From Neptunomonas japonica JAMM 1380 (GTDB lineage: Bacteria > Pseudomonadota > Gammaproteobacteria > Pseudomonadales > Balneatricaceae), in the NCBI RefSeq assembly GCF_016592555.1, contig NZ_AP014546.1:2924501-2988500 (forward strand): a DNA stretch of 64,000 nucleotides. Direction: 5' to 3'. The translations under genes and the position numbers were made by a program. Positions 19,226 to 28,701 of this stretch are shown here, piece by piece. The notes beneath the pieces are model-generated. The model was given only the letters and a program-made list of their open reading frames with translations, did no database searches and was not told the origin of the DNA. The first letter of the stretch is position 1, and every line of letters begins with the position of its first letter.

Positions 19226-20611
19226 TTAACACGCTACGACATTGACAGCTAAACCACCTGTCGATGTTTCTTTGTATTTATCCTGCATATCTACCCCGGT
19301 TTGACGCATCGTTTCGATAACGCTATCCAAAGAGACATGCTGTTCACCGGTACCACGAAGCGCTAAACGCGATGCGTTTACCGCCTTAAGTGCTCCCATG
19401 GTATTACGCTCAATACAAGGTACTTGTACTAAGCCGCCAATCGGGTCACACGTTAATCCGAGGTTATGCTCCATGCCAATTTCAGCGGCATTTTCTACCT
19501 GGTGATTATTGCCTCCCATGACTGCACATAAAGCACCCGCAGCCATAGAACAAGCAACACCGATTTCACCTTGGCAACCCACTTCTGCTGCAGAGATAGA
19601 AGCGTTTTTCTTGTAAAGCATACCGATAGCGGCAGCCGTGGCTAAAAACTTCTTGATGCCTTCATCATTGCTACCCGGCACAAAACGCACGTAGTAAGCC
19701 AACACTGCTGGGATCACTCCTGCCGCACCATTCGTTGGCGCTGTGACTACTCGGCCACCGGCAGCATTTTCTTCATTAACAGCCATGGCATACAGGTTGA
19801 TCCAATCAATAACAGTGAGCTGATCTTTTAAGCTATTTTCTGGGTTCTCTACAAGCTCTTGACGCATACCGTGAGCACGGCGTTTAATGCCTAAGCCTCC
19901 GGGTAACTCACCGGTTTGCTCACACCCCCGTTGAATGCAATCATTCATTACTTGCCACAGGCGCATCAACCCATCATGGATCTCCTGTTCGGTGTGCCAT
20001 GCGGCCTCGTTTTGAATGACAACATCCGCAATTGTTATACCCGCTTCTTCGGCATAGCTAACAAGCTGCGAGCTGTTCTCAAATGGGTACTTTAAGTCAA
20101 CGGTAACGGCAGCACTTCCTTTACCATTTTCGTCTGTTTCAGCATCGCTTAAAACAAAACCACCACCCACTGAGTAGAAGATACCTTCATGTAGAATAAT
20201 GCCGGCAGCATCAAATGCCTGAAAACGCATACCATTAGGGTGCTTAGGCAGTGAAGCACCAAAATGAAAAGGAATATGTTGTTCTTTATCAAAAGGAATG
20301 ATTTTTTGGCCTGCTAGCTTGAGCACACCAGAAGTACGAATCTCTTCTATGTAGTCGGGTACTTTATTTGGGTCAACCAAATCTGGCTTCTCACCCATCA
20401 AGCCAACCATCACCGCGATATCTGTCGCATGCCCCTTGCCAGTCATTGCTAACGAGCCATACAAGCCGACTTTAACAGAGCTAACCTGATCTAGCTGCGC
20501 ACGCTCTTGCAACTCTGCGAGAAACCGATTAGCCGCAACCACCGGACCTACCGTATGAGAAGAAGATGGCCCGATACCAATTTTAAACAGATCAAAAATA
20601 CTCAACGCCAT
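19226..20611 (-). CDS. sdaA: L-serine ammonia-lyase (4Fe-4S)
   Basis: A 461-residue single-chain iron-sulfur L-serine dehydratase, converting serine to pyruvate and ammonia. The beta domain starts [20 protein letters not shown]. The alpha domain carries the cluster cysteines in [17 protein letters not shown] and [16 protein letters not shown], toward residues 340-400. Length is normal. It is the promoter-proximal gene of the operon, 29 bp before the preferred glyA start. Together with GlyA it drains glycine to pyruvate. The symbol could equally be sdaB; the two E. coli paralogues cannot be separated here. Confidence 0.94.
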   Translation of the reverse strand: MALSIFDLFKIGIGPSSSHTVGPVVAANRFLAELQERAQLDQVSSVKVGLYGSLAMTGKGHATDIAVMVGLMGEKPDLVDPNKVPDYIEEIRTSGVLKLAGQKIIPFDKEQHIPFHFGASLPKHPNGMRFQAFDAAGIILHEGIFYSVGGGFVLSDAETDENGKGSAAVTVDLKYPFENSSQLVSYAEEAGITIADVVIQNEAAWHTEQEIHDGLMRLWQVMNDCIQRGCEQTGELPGGLGIKRRAHGMRQELVENPENSLKDQLTVIDWINLYAMAVNEENAAGGRVVTAPTNGAAGVIPAVLAYYVRFVPGSNDEGIKKFLATAAAIGMLYKKNASISAAEVGCQGEIGVACSMAAGALCAVMGGNNHQVENAAEIGMEHNLGLTCDPIGGLVQVPCIERNTMGALKAVNASRLALRGTGEQHVSLDSVIETMRQTGVDMQDKYKETSTGGLAVNVVAC

Positions 20612-20976
20612 CGTGCTGTCTCCACTTTTATTTTTATCGTTATACGAACAACAAGGGGTTCTGAACCACTGATTTCAATTTAGATTAGCAATTTTGTTTC
20701 CTGAAATCAAAATAAATTTCCTATTGGAAACTTGTGTTTTTTTCTTATATAGCATCTATATGATTTATCTAAGTTTTTCGCACTTATCTCCGCAAATAGG
20801 TAAATCAAGGTCGCAATCAAACACACGCGTTTGCTATTTGAGTGTTGCATGCATGATCACGATAAGATAAATTCGTTTCTTATTGGAAACTTATTTCACT
20901 TAATAGAGATATGTTTCCAAATAAAGAACTGGACTCACCAGTCGACTATAAAAATAAATTGTGAGGTGACAAATCA
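20612..20976. promoter_or_regulatory. Divergent regulatory region between sdaA operon and alsT, with repeated GGAAA/TTTCC boxes
   Basis: This 365-bp gap has no gene. It holds TTTCCTATTGGAAA (20717-20730, perfect 5-bp arms), the near-palindrome GTTTCTTATTGGAAAC (20875-20890), GTTTCCTGAAAT beginning at 20696 and a half site GTTTCC at 20913. The shared TTTCyTATTGGAAA word placed near both divergent promoters suggests one regulator coordinating glycine/serine catabolism and uptake. I looked for the paired aptamer of a glycine riboswitch and saw none. The regulator is not in the window. Confidence 0.65.
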
Positions 20977-22344
20977 ATGGAAATACTAAAGTCCTTTATA
21001 GGTGATATTAATAGCATCGTGTGGGGGCCAATGATGTTGGTTCTTATCCTGGGTGTCGGATTATTTCTGATGCTTGGATTGCGTTTAATGCCTATCTTAA
21101 AACTCGGAACTGGCTTCAAGCTGCTTTTCGAGGGGCGTAGTACTAAGAAAGGCGAAGAGAAAGAAGGTGAGATATCGCCCTTCCAAGCTCTTATGACCGC
21201 CCTTTCAGCAACCGTAGGGACAGGTAATATCGCAGGTGTAGCAACAGCCGTATTCCTTGGTGGTCCTGGTGCTCTATTCTGGATGTGGTGTACCGCACTT
21301 GTTGGTATGGCTACTAAATACTCCGAAGCTGTTCTCGCTGTTAAATACCGTGAAGTAGATGAAGAAGGCCGTCACGTTGGGGGGCCGATGTACTACATAA
21401 AAAACGGTTTAGGAGCCAAATGGGCTTGGTTAGGTACGATGTTTGCTATCTTTGGTGCTGTTGCGGCCTTTGGTATTGGAAACACGGTACAGTCCAACTC
21501 TGTTGCCGACGTATTACATGCCAACTTCGGTGTTAATATCTGGGTAACAGGCCTCATTATGATGGTACTGGTAGGCGCAGTACTGGTGGGTGGTATCAAG
21601 CGTATTGGTAGTGTTGCCGGTGCTTTAGTACCTTTAATGGCTATCGCTTATCTAGGTGCTGGCTTGGTTGTTTTGGCTATTAATGCTGACGCAATCCCGG
21701 CTGCTCTTGACCTAGTATTCACTCATGCGTTTACAGGCACTGCCGCTGAAGGTGGTTTTGCAGGTGCTGCTGTTTGGATGGCTATCCGTTTTGGTGTGGC
21801 TCGCGGTATCTTCTCTAACGAAGCAGGTTTGGGTTCTGCCCCTATCGCTCACGCAGCAGCGCAAACAAAAGACCCAGTACGCCAGGGTTTGGTAGCAATG
21901 CTGGGTACGTTTATTGATACACTTATCATCTGTTCTATCACTGGTTTGGTCATTATCACATCAGGTGAGTGGACTTCTGGTATATCAGGGGCCGCATTAA
22001 CCTCCGCAGCATTCGCTCAAGCTCTACCAGGTTTAGGTAACTACTTAGTTGCTATTGCTCTGGCTATTTTTGCTTTCACTACCATTATCGGTTGGTCTTT
22101 CTATGGCGAGCGCTGTATTGAGTTCCTATTTGGTGTTAAAGCAATTACTCCATACCGTGTTCTTTGGATCCTTGCTGTACCAATTGGTGCAGGTGTAAGC
22201 CTAGATTTTATCTGGCTACTAGCCGATACATTGAATGCCATGATGGCTATCCCGAACTTAATTGCGCTAGCACTGCTTAGCCCAGTTGTGTTCAAGCTGA
22301 CTCGTGAGTTTTTTAACCGCGGTAAAGCAGCTAACTCGCTTTAA
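20977..22344 (+). CDS. alsT: AGCS-family sodium:alanine/glycine symporter
   Basis: A 455-residue inner-membrane protein with about 10-11 hydrophobic segments. ALMTALSATVGTGNIAGVATA, GGPMYYIKNGL and RFGVARGIFSNEAGLGSAPI are the family hallmarks of AgcS/AlsT carriers, which import alanine or glycine with Na+. A strong GAGGTGA at 20963 precedes the ATG. It is divergent from sdaA-glyA-gcvHP and upstream of gcvT, so glycine is the probable substrate. A 10-bp hairpin follows the stop. Confidence 0.94.
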   Translation: MEILKSFIGDINSIVWGPMMLVLILGVGLFLMLGLRLMPILKLGTGFKLLFEGRSTKKGEEKEGEISPFQALMTALSATVGTGNIAGVATAVFLGGPGALFWMWCTALVGMATKYSEAVLAVKYREVDEEGRHVGGPMYYIKNGLGAKWAWLGTMFAIFGAVAAFGIGNTVQSNSVADVLHANFGVNIWVTGLIMMVLVGAVLVGGIKRIGSVAGALVPLMAIAYLGAGLVVLAINADAIPAALDLVFTHAFTGTAAEGGFAGAAVWMAIRFGVARGIFSNEAGLGSAPIAHAAAQTKDPVRQGLVAMLGTFIDTLIICSITGLVIITSGEWTSGISGAALTSAAFAQALPGLGNYLVAIALAIFAFTTIIGWSFYGERCIEFLFGVKAITPYRVLWILAVPIGAGVSLDFIWLLADTLNAMMAIPNLIALALLSPVVFKLTREFFNRGKAANSL

Positions 22345-22352
22345 ATGCCACA

Positions 22353-22376
22353 TAGAGGGAGTACACACTCCCTCTA
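22353..22376 (+). terminator. Weak terminator-like hairpin between alsT and gcvT
   Basis: TAGAGGGAGT-ACAC-ACTCCCTCTA is a perfect 10-bp stem followed only by CTTT. A second hairpin, CTGCCA/TGGCAG, lies at 22382-22398. Partial termination or RNA processing between the genes is plausible. Confidence 0.6.
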
Positions 22377-22507
22377 CTTTCCTGCCAAACAATGGCAGAA
22401 GCTCAAAGGGCAGCTAGCTACTTTTAAAATGACAACTTAAATGACGACTTAGCAATACCCTTATATAAACCCAATATTGTTTACTAAAAGATTTGTGGAG
22501 AAATAAA

Positions 22508-23638
22508 ATGGCTGAGATTCAATCAGGTGATCTAAATAAAACGGCTCTGTTTGACCTACATGTTGAACTCGGCGCAAAAATGGTGCCATTTGCAGGCTAC
22601 GAAATGCCAGTTCAATACCCGCTGGGCGTCAAAAAAGAACATCTCCACACACGTACTCAAGCAGGTTTATTTGATGTTTCTCACATGGGCCAGGTAAAAC
22701 TGACCGGCGCTAATGCAGCGGCGGCCTTAGAAACACTCGTTCCTGTTGATATTATTGATTTGCCAATAGGTAAACAACGTTACGCCCTGTTCACCAATAC
22801 CGATGGCGGCATCATGGATGACCTCATGGTTGCCAACTACGGCGACTGGATTTATGTCGTTGTTAACGCGGCTTGTAAAGAGCAAGATATTGCTCATATG
22901 CGAGACAACCTAGGCGATGATATCGAGCTAGAAGTACTAGATGATCGCGAACTTATTGCTATTCAGGGCCCTACAGCTGCTGCTGCATTGGCACGTATTC
23001 AGCCAGAAGTTGCTAACATGGTATTTATGGATTCTCGCGAAATAAGCATCGATGGCGCTGACTGCATTATTTCACGCTCAGGCTATACCGGTGAAGATGG
23101 CTACGAAATTTCCATCCCTTCTGCTGACGCTGAGCGCTTAGTACGCTTATTTTTAGATCAACCGGAAATCGAAGCTATTGGCTTAGGCGCTCGTGATTCA
23201 TTACGTTTAGAGTCTGGTCTTTGCTTGTACGGCCACGATTTAGACAACTCAACAACGCCATTAGAAGGTAGCTTGATTTGGGCTATCTCACCTTGTCGTC
23301 GCGCTGCTGGTGAGCGTGCCGGTGGTTTCCCTGGGGCCGATAAAATTTTGGATCAGATTACTCATAAAAACTGGGCGCGCAAACGTGTTGGCTTATTAGG
23401 TGAAGGCCGCGCCCCCATTCGTGAAGGTGCTGAGCTGTTTGACGCTGAAGGCAACAAGATCGGTGTTGTTACCAGTGGGACTTACGGCCCTACGATCGAA
23501 GCTCCGGTTGCTATGGGTTATGTAGAAACAGCATTTAGCAAGCTCGATACCCAGATCTTTGCCGAAGTACGTGGTAAAAAACTACCCATGACTGTTTCAC
23601 GCATGCCGTTTATAGAACAGCGCTACTTCCGCGGATAA
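22508..23638 (+). CDS. gcvT: Aminomethyltransferase, glycine cleavage T protein
   Basis: A 376-residue folate enzyme that releases ammonia and transfers the methylene group to tetrahydrofolate. Visible family motifs include FAGYEMPVQYP, FDVSHMGQ, DDLMVANYGDW and SRSGYTGEDGYEIS. GGAG at 22497-22500, 7 nt before the ATG at 22508, sets the start; an upstream GTG would add only five residues. It is separated from gcvHP and instead lies behind alsT on the other strand. A clear terminator follows. Confidence 0.96.
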   Translation: MAEIQSGDLNKTALFDLHVELGAKMVPFAGYEMPVQYPLGVKKEHLHTRTQAGLFDVSHMGQVKLTGANAAAALETLVPVDIIDLPIGKQRYALFTNTDGGIMDDLMVANYGDWIYVVVNAACKEQDIAHMRDNLGDDIELEVLDDRELIAIQGPTAAAALARIQPEVANMVFMDSREISIDGADCIISRSGYTGEDGYEISIPSADAERLVRLFLDQPEIEAIGLGARDSLRLESGLCLYGHDLDNSTTPLEGSLIWAISPCRRAAGERAGGFPGADKILDQITHKNWARKRVGLLGEGRAPIREGAELFDAEGNKIGVVTSGTYGPTIEAPVAMGYVETAFSKLDTQIFAEVRGKKLPMTVSRMPFIEQRYFRG

Positions 23639-23693
23639 GCTTTAATAACGTAACTCTTTATAACCGTTAACCTTTTAACCGTTATAAAAACAG

Positions 23694-23722
23694 GTCGCGG
23701 TAAGTTCTACCGCGACTCTTTT
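23694..23722 (+). terminator. Rho-independent terminator after gcvT
   Basis: GTCGCGGTA-AGTTC-TACCGCGAC is a perfect 9-bp stem with a 5-nt loop followed by TCTTTT on the plus strand. It separates gcvT from the SoxG-like gene, which therefore probably has its own promoter. Confidence 0.85.
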
Positions 23723-23786
23723 CAGCACGCCTTGCATAAATAAAGCGTATCAACAAAGCCAAATAAGCATCTTCCTGGAGAGCAAC

Positions 23787-24365
23787 ATGCATGAGAGCAC
23801 GAGCCTTACGCCAATGAATCCTTTAGTGCATATCACCATAGGAACACACGTTAATCAGGAAAACCTCTTACAAAGCATTGTTGTACATGAACGCTCATTT
23901 ATTGGCGAACTACAATTAGATTCAGATCCTGATAATACCGCGTTATTAATTGCTGTCGGCGATATGCTAGGCGTTAAACAACCCTTAAGCGCATGCCGTA
24001 TCAGCTGCCTTGGTAAACTGATTATTTTATGGCTAGATCACAACCGCTGGTTAATCTTACGCTCCCCAGACGAACACACTTCTCTTGAGCAGTTGTTAGT
24101 TCAAATGTGGGGACAAGACATAACACTCGGCGAGCATGATAAGAAGCTAACAGCACGCCTTAGCGAGGCCGCACTTATCCATTTACTCAACTCTAGTAAT
24201 ACCCAGGAGTTTCGCACCGATAGCACTGACTACCGCCAAGCAAGTTTAGAGCATCTTCAGCAAGGAGAGATTCAAATTCAATCAGTGGAATCCGCTGATA
24301 ATTATGAAATATTGGTACGAAAAAGTTGTGCTGATGCCTTATTAAAATGCTTAAACGTCAGCTAA
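23787..24365 (+). CDS. SoxG-like protein (sarcosine oxidase gamma-subunit family), orphan
   Basis: A 192-residue cytoplasmic protein. LGVKQPLSACRISCLGKLIILWLDHNRWLIL (in segments) resembles the LG..LP...N...G...LWLGPDEWLL region of sarcosine oxidase gamma, and the tail YEILVRKSCADALLKCL matches its FR.FVRRSFADYLW..L ending. The central part also has RLSEAALIHLLNS, like the SoxG S.AA..LL segment. Family members are GcvT-fold relatives forming part of heterotetrameric SoxBDAG. No soxB, soxD or soxA lies here. GGAG 6 nt before the ATG. Its stop overlaps the polB end on the other strand by a few bases. The assignment rests on motifs and is tentative. Confidence 0.6.
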   Translation: MHESTSLTPMNPLVHITIGTHVNQENLLQSIVVHERSFIGELQLDSDPDNTALLIAVGDMLGVKQPLSACRISCLGKLIILWLDHNRWLILRSPDEHTSLEQLLVQMWGQDITLGEHDKKLTARLSEAALIHLLNSSNTQEFRTDSTDYRQASLEHLQQGEIQIQSVESADNYEILVRKSCADALLKCLNVS

Positions 24366-26715
24366 ATAAATCTCGCTGCGTATCAATTAAGGCACCAAGG
24401 GATTCTTCTTTAAAGCACAAAATAGCATCGACTACCGGCATTAACTGCTTCTCAACATAGTGTTCATAATCAATTGGCGAACGCACCTGCTCAACGGGCT
24501 CAGGCCCGCTAACTGTCATCACATAACTAACGTGATGCCCCGGCTGATACGGGCTTTTAAGATCGCGCTGCAGCCAGTACTTTTCAGCCTTTAGAGCGGC
24601 TTGCACATGCGGTGGCTTCATTCGCACATAAGCATCTAAGGGCTGGCGCAAGCGACGCCGATACACCAACTGATCATCTAAGCACCCTTCCCGCAAATCA
24701 ACGACTAACTGCTTCAAAAAGCATTGATAAGGCTGATCACGAAAGACCGCTTCATATAAACGTTGCTGTATGTCACGTGCCAAAGGTGTCCAGTCAGAGC
24801 GCACATTTTCTAACCCTTTAAACACCAATAGCGACTCGCCATCAGGCCGTTGCTGTAAACCCGCATAGCGCTTCTTGCTACCCTTTTCTGAATGCCTCAT
24901 TCTCGGCATAAGAAAACGGCTAAAATGGGTTTCGTATTCCAACTCAAGATAGTTTTCTGTATTAAAACGCTGCTGTACTTGTTCCGACCACCAATTATTT
25001 AAATACTCAGCCAACGCTTTACCTTTTACATCGGCATCTGAGCAACCCTCGCCCAGCAAAACAAATACAGAATCAGTATCGCCGTAAATCACTCGATATC
25101 CAAACACACGCTCAATTTCATCACGTGTTTGTTGCAATATTTGATGACCGCGCAATGTAATGGAGCCTGCTAAACGCTGATCAAAAAACCGACAAACGTT
25201 AGATCCCAATACACCATAAAAAGAATTCATAATGATTTTTATAGCTTGAGACAACGACTGGTTATTATTCTTTTTTGCCTGATCACGAGCAGCCCATAAC
25301 TCTTCAATAATCGTTGGCAAAATTGCACTACCTTTGCTGAAGATAGCACCGTTAAACCCCGGAATAAGATCATCACCATTCACCTGCGACTTAAACCCTT
25401 CAGCCAAGCCTGCTGGATCAATCTTGAAGGTACGAATAATGCTCGGGTACAGGCTTTTAAAATCCAATACTAAAACATGCTGATATAAACCCGGCTGTGA
25501 ATCCATCACATAACCACCAGGCACATCCATACCACGAGCGCCCGAAGCGTATTCAGGTGCCACATAGCCTCGCCTGTGCAGTCTAGGCAGGTATTGAAAG
25601 TCAAAAGCCGCCGCAGAGCCACCGACCTTATCTAAAGACAGGCCCGTTAAGCGCGTCCGCTCTATCAGGTACTCCATGAGTCTTGTTTCGTCAAAAATGT
25701 CCTGAACCAACTTACAATCTTCTAAGTTGTAACGCGCTAACGCAGGCTTATCTTCACGATAAAGGCGCTGAATTTCAGCCCCTCTATCATTGGCCTGATG
25801 AATCAATTTACCACGCTTAAATAACTTCTGTGATACATACTCAAGGGAGTAACTTTCAAAGTGGTACGTAGCCCCTTTAAGTGTATCGATGCCATCAATC
25901 ACCAAACGCCCTTCCAACCTGACATACCACTTGCCCAGCTCAGACTGAACTACTCGCAACGATTGCTCATCACGCCCTAAACGCAAAGGCACCTTAAGCT
26001 TACCGGCACGCTCTGACAGCACGCGAAAATCAAACCCCACCACATTCCAACCGATAAAAATATCTGGGTCGTATCGCGCTACTTGTCGGACAAATGCCTG
26101 TAGCAGCGTTCTTTCATCCGGATAAAATCGCAGCGTGTCAGTATCCTCACCCTTCCCTCGCATCAGCACTAAAGACAGATCGGCGCCATATAAGCCAATG
26201 GAATGAATACAGTCTGCTTGCATCGTGGTTTCAAGATCGACTGACAAAACCTTTAATTGAACGGGAAAGTCATAAGGTTTTAAACGAGGCACTGAAGATG
26301 AAGGAGGTAAAAACGTGGAAGCTGAATTGTGGATAACTTCTACACCACCGAAGATAAAACGCTCCATCAGGAAGCGATCCACCGGGCGAATATCCTCTTC
26401 CATCATAGGAATAGACGTCAGCGTTAAGCGTTCAATCACTTCGCGTTGTATTTTTAAAGAAAGACAATAAAGACCATGCACACCACGTTGCTCAAGGTCA
26501 GTTAATTTAACTTTCTCAAGTCGCCAACCAACCAACCCGATGAGGCAGTCGTTAATTACCTCAATGGATTCATCATGCACAAAGAAGACTGACTCTTGTG
26601 CAGGAATAGTAACAAGAGAAGTTCCTTGCGTAGTTTTAACCCAGTATCTGAGCTCAATACCGCTGGGCTGGTCTTGTTGATGACGCGTTAAAACGAAACC
26701 AGAAAAAGAGCTCAT
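24358..26715 (-). CDS. polB: DNA polymerase II (family B)
   Basis: A 785-residue SOS-type repair polymerase with 3'-5' proofreading. Exonuclease motifs are intact: SVDLETTMQ (Exo I), FIGWNVVGFDFRVL (Exo II) and YNLEDCKLVQD (Exo III). Polymerase motifs follow: DFKSLYPSIIRTFKIDP (A), KIIMNSFYGVLGS (B) and YGDTDSVFV (C). Length matches E. coli Pol II. It begins only 8 bp after mvaD and so may be co-transcribed with the mevalonate operon, an unusual partner. I did not see a LexA box near its start. Confidence 0.95.
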   Translation of the reverse strand: MSSFSGFVLTRHQQDQPSGIELRYWVKTTQGTSLVTIPAQESVFFVHDESIEVINDCLIGLVGWRLEKVKLTDLEQRGVHGLYCLSLKIQREVIERLTLTSIPMMEEDIRPVDRFLMERFIFGGVEVIHNSASTFLPPSSSVPRLKPYDFPVQLKVLSVDLETTMQADCIHSIGLYGADLSLVLMRGKGEDTDTLRFYPDERTLLQAFVRQVARYDPDIFIGWNVVGFDFRVLSERAGKLKVPLRLGRDEQSLRVVQSELGKWYVRLEGRLVIDGIDTLKGATYHFESYSLEYVSQKLFKRGKLIHQANDRGAEIQRLYREDKPALARYNLEDCKLVQDIFDETRLMEYLIERTRLTGLSLDKVGGSAAAFDFQYLPRLHRRGYVAPEYASGARGMDVPGGYVMDSQPGLYQHVLVLDFKSLYPSIIRTFKIDPAGLAEGFKSQVNGDDLIPGFNGAIFSKGSAILPTIIEELWAARDQAKKNNNQSLSQAIKIIMNSFYGVLGSNVCRFFDQRLAGSITLRGHQILQQTRDEIERVFGYRVIYGDTDSVFVLLGEGCSDADVKGKALAEYLNNWWSEQVQQRFNTENYLELEYETHFSRFLMPRMRHSEKGSKKRYAGLQQRPDGESLLVFKGLENVRSDWTPLARDIQQRLYEAVFRDQPYQCFLKQLVVDLREGCLDDQLVYRRRLRQPLDAYVRMKPPHVQAALKAEKYWLQRDLKSPYQPGHHVSYVMTVSGPEPVEQVRSPIDYEHYVEKQLMPVVDAILCFKEESLGALIDTQRDLFS

Positions 26716-26723
26716 CTATTAAG

Positions 26724-27785
26724 CTACGAAGGCTCTTTAACCGTTGTTGTAGATGAATTTAAAGACTCACTCGCTTCAAAAGGAGCAACAACTTCAAGCC
26801 CAGGGAATTCAGTTTCAAGCAGTGCTTGGTTTTTCTCTTGGAAAAGCAATTTTAAATTCGGTCCAGCATCCATAGTGAAATACACCTCAACGCCCGCCTC
26901 ACGCAAAGCCCATATTTTCTGCATCGCCACAACTGAATCGGGCTGCCAATAAAGCAATGGAGGCCATGAAGCAATCATCGTGGCATGCATCGACATTGCG
27001 TTATGCTCTGCTACAGCACCTAGCTCCGAGAAGTTTCCATCACTTAATGCCTGATGTATTTTTTCTAAATCCTGAGCGGCCTGCGCAGGCCAACTCTGGT
27101 ACAAACTAGCAGTTTCTACCGTCCTCTTCATTCCAGAACGAGAGTCCACGGCCTTTACAGCAGTGCTGACTTTAACTAAACCCACCCTCAAATCGGGCCA
27201 AATAATATCTAAAGGATACGCATGGCTATCCATACCATCTTCTTGAAGCCCCATCCGCCATTCAACAAAACCGCTATAAATGGAGCGGGAGGCACTACCA
27301 CTGCCCATACGTGCAAATGCTGAAAGCACAGCATCAGGGAGCTGTAACTGAAAATACTGATTAATTGCCTGAGTCAAAGCAGCAAACCCCGAAGCAGACG
27401 AGGCTAAACCTGCCGCTGTCGGTATATTGTTGCGTGTATCGACAATCAACGGATAAGACCGACCCCTTCGAAATAAATCCACAAAGGAGATCACTTTACA
27501 GGCAAAAGAAGACTCAACAGGCAACAACTGACCATTGAGAACAACCTGATCTTCACCTGTCTGAGACGGGCGTATTTGGGTGCGCGTTCCCAAATGCGCC
27601 AATGAAATTGATAAGCTCGAATTGACCGGCAGGTTTAGCTCACTCTGCCTTTTCCCCCAATACTTACATAAGGCAATATTGCTAGGTGCAAATGCTTCTG
27701 CTTGATCGGTGGCTATCAATTTTTCAGGCAAATAACGAGCGACGATATCAGCTTTTGTAAAGTTCTCAGTCAACATAACACTCAA
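26724..27785 (-). CDS. mvaD: Diphosphomevalonate decarboxylase
   Basis: A 353-residue GHMP-fold enzyme making isopentenyl diphosphate from mevalonate diphosphate with ATP. Key motifs are APSNIALCKYWGKR, LNLPVNSSLSISL, TAAGLASSASGFAAL (ATP loop with catalytic surroundings), GSGSASRSIYSGFVEW and YFTMDAGPN. These separate it from the kinase paralogues upstream. It overlaps the previous kinase by 20 nt, a sign of translational coupling, and lies 8 bp before polB. It closes the classical (not the archaeal alternative) mevalonate route. Confidence 0.93.
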   Translation of the reverse strand: MSVMLTENFTKADIVARYLPEKLIATDQAEAFAPSNIALCKYWGKRQSELNLPVNSSLSISLAHLGTRTQIRPSQTGEDQVVLNGQLLPVESSFACKVISFVDLFRRGRSYPLIVDTRNNIPTAAGLASSASGFAALTQAINQYFQLQLPDAVLSAFARMGSGSASRSIYSGFVEWRMGLQEDGMDSHAYPLDIIWPDLRVGLVKVSTAVKAVDSRSGMKRTVETASLYQSWPAQAAQDLEKIHQALSDGNFSELGAVAEHNAMSMHATMIASWPPLLYWQPDSVVAMQKIWALREAGVEVYFTMDAGPNLKLLFQEKNQALLETEFPGLEVVAPFEASESLNSSTTTVKEPS

Positions 27786-28701
27786 CTCCTACGCCACTGA
27801 CAGCAACGGGTATCATTTCGTACGGCAAGGTTAAGGCATCGTCTGAACCTAATGCAATTACACAATCCCCCAAACCCGAGCCTGAAATTTTTGTGCCAAG
27901 GATGGCCTCCGATTTACGCAACGAATAGATAATGTCGGACAACGCCAAATCGTTTACACCTAGTGCGTCCATCAGCCCTTGATACATATCCATTAACAAA
28001 CCGAGTTCTTCCCAGTTTTGTTTCTGAATCGCATCCTCTGCCTTAATGGTAGTTTCATTCATAAGCTGATAAATCGCATTATAAAGCTCAGGCAAGGCTT
28101 CTGTTTTTTGTGCCACAATCGCTAATACGTCTGGCGTCTTAGTTTTATAGCCAGAATAAAACAACGAAATTGGAGGCAAACCATTAAGCGCAGAGATATG
28201 TCGCGGTTCAACCGTGTAGCCGATAAGGCCCCCATATACGCTTGCCGCCAAGTCAGTACCCGATCCGCGCCCTTGTACGCCGTGAACAACCGCTAAAGCA
28301 CGATCAAACAACTGTCGCTTTGTTAGGTTCTCTTGGCCATATTCAGAAACGGCCTTCACAACCGCCGTGGTAACTGCAGCAGAAGAACCCAAACCCACCG
28401 TGTGTGAGAACTCAGAGTGAATATCCAACTCAAAACCACATAGCAGCCCTTCAGCAACCTGCTCAATAGCAAATAGCACAAAGCTTAGCCTTGAATCCGC
28501 TTCCAAAGCATCTAGAGTAGAACAGTAATCAGCAAGGCTAGAACGTACCAACACCGCCCTATCTGATCGAGGAGTTAGTGTAACCTGTATACGCTTATCA
28601 ACTGCACACGCGATTGCTCTATGGCCAAACAGCACCGCATGCTCCCCCATCAGCATAATACTGCCAGGCGCTGTTACTTTAATCACCGATGTAGCGTGCA
28701 C
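27766..28701 (-). CDS. GHMP kinase of the mevalonate pathway (mevalonate or phosphomevalonate kinase)
   Basis: A 311-residue GHMP kinase with APGSIMLMGEHAVLFG (motif 1), HTVGLGSSAAVTTAVV (motif 2, ATP loop), GRGSGTDLAASVYGG and LGTKISGSGLGDCVIAL (motif 3). Features such as TKTPDVL and the LGVNDLALSDII helix resemble mevalonate kinase. The neighbouring 347-residue kinase also resembles mevalonate kinase, and a mevalonate operon with MvaD needs one of each. Which phosphorylates mevalonate and which mevalonate 5-phosphate is not decidable by eye. It overlaps its upstream neighbour by 23 nt. Confidence 0.8.
   Translation of the reverse strand: MHATSVIKVTAPGSIMLMGEHAVLFGHRAIACAVDKRIQVTLTPRSDRAVLVRSSLADYCSTLDALEADSRLSFVLFAIEQVAEGLLCGFELDIHSEFSHTVGLGSSAAVTTAVVKAVSEYGQENLTKRQLFDRALAVVHGVQGRGSGTDLAASVYGGLIGYTVEPRHISALNGLPPISLFYSGYKTKTPDVLAIVAQKTEALPELYNAIYQLMNETTIKAEDAIQKQNWEELGLLMDMYQGLMDALGVNDLALSDIIYSLRKSEAILGTKISGSGLGDCVIALGSDDALTLPYEMIPVAVSGVGVECYVD

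Noticed and set aside
20612..20976. Glycine riboswitch upstream of alsT or sdaA
   Set aside because: The gap shows palindromic boxes but none of the paired glycine aptamer conserved segments I could recognise; a covariance search would settle it.
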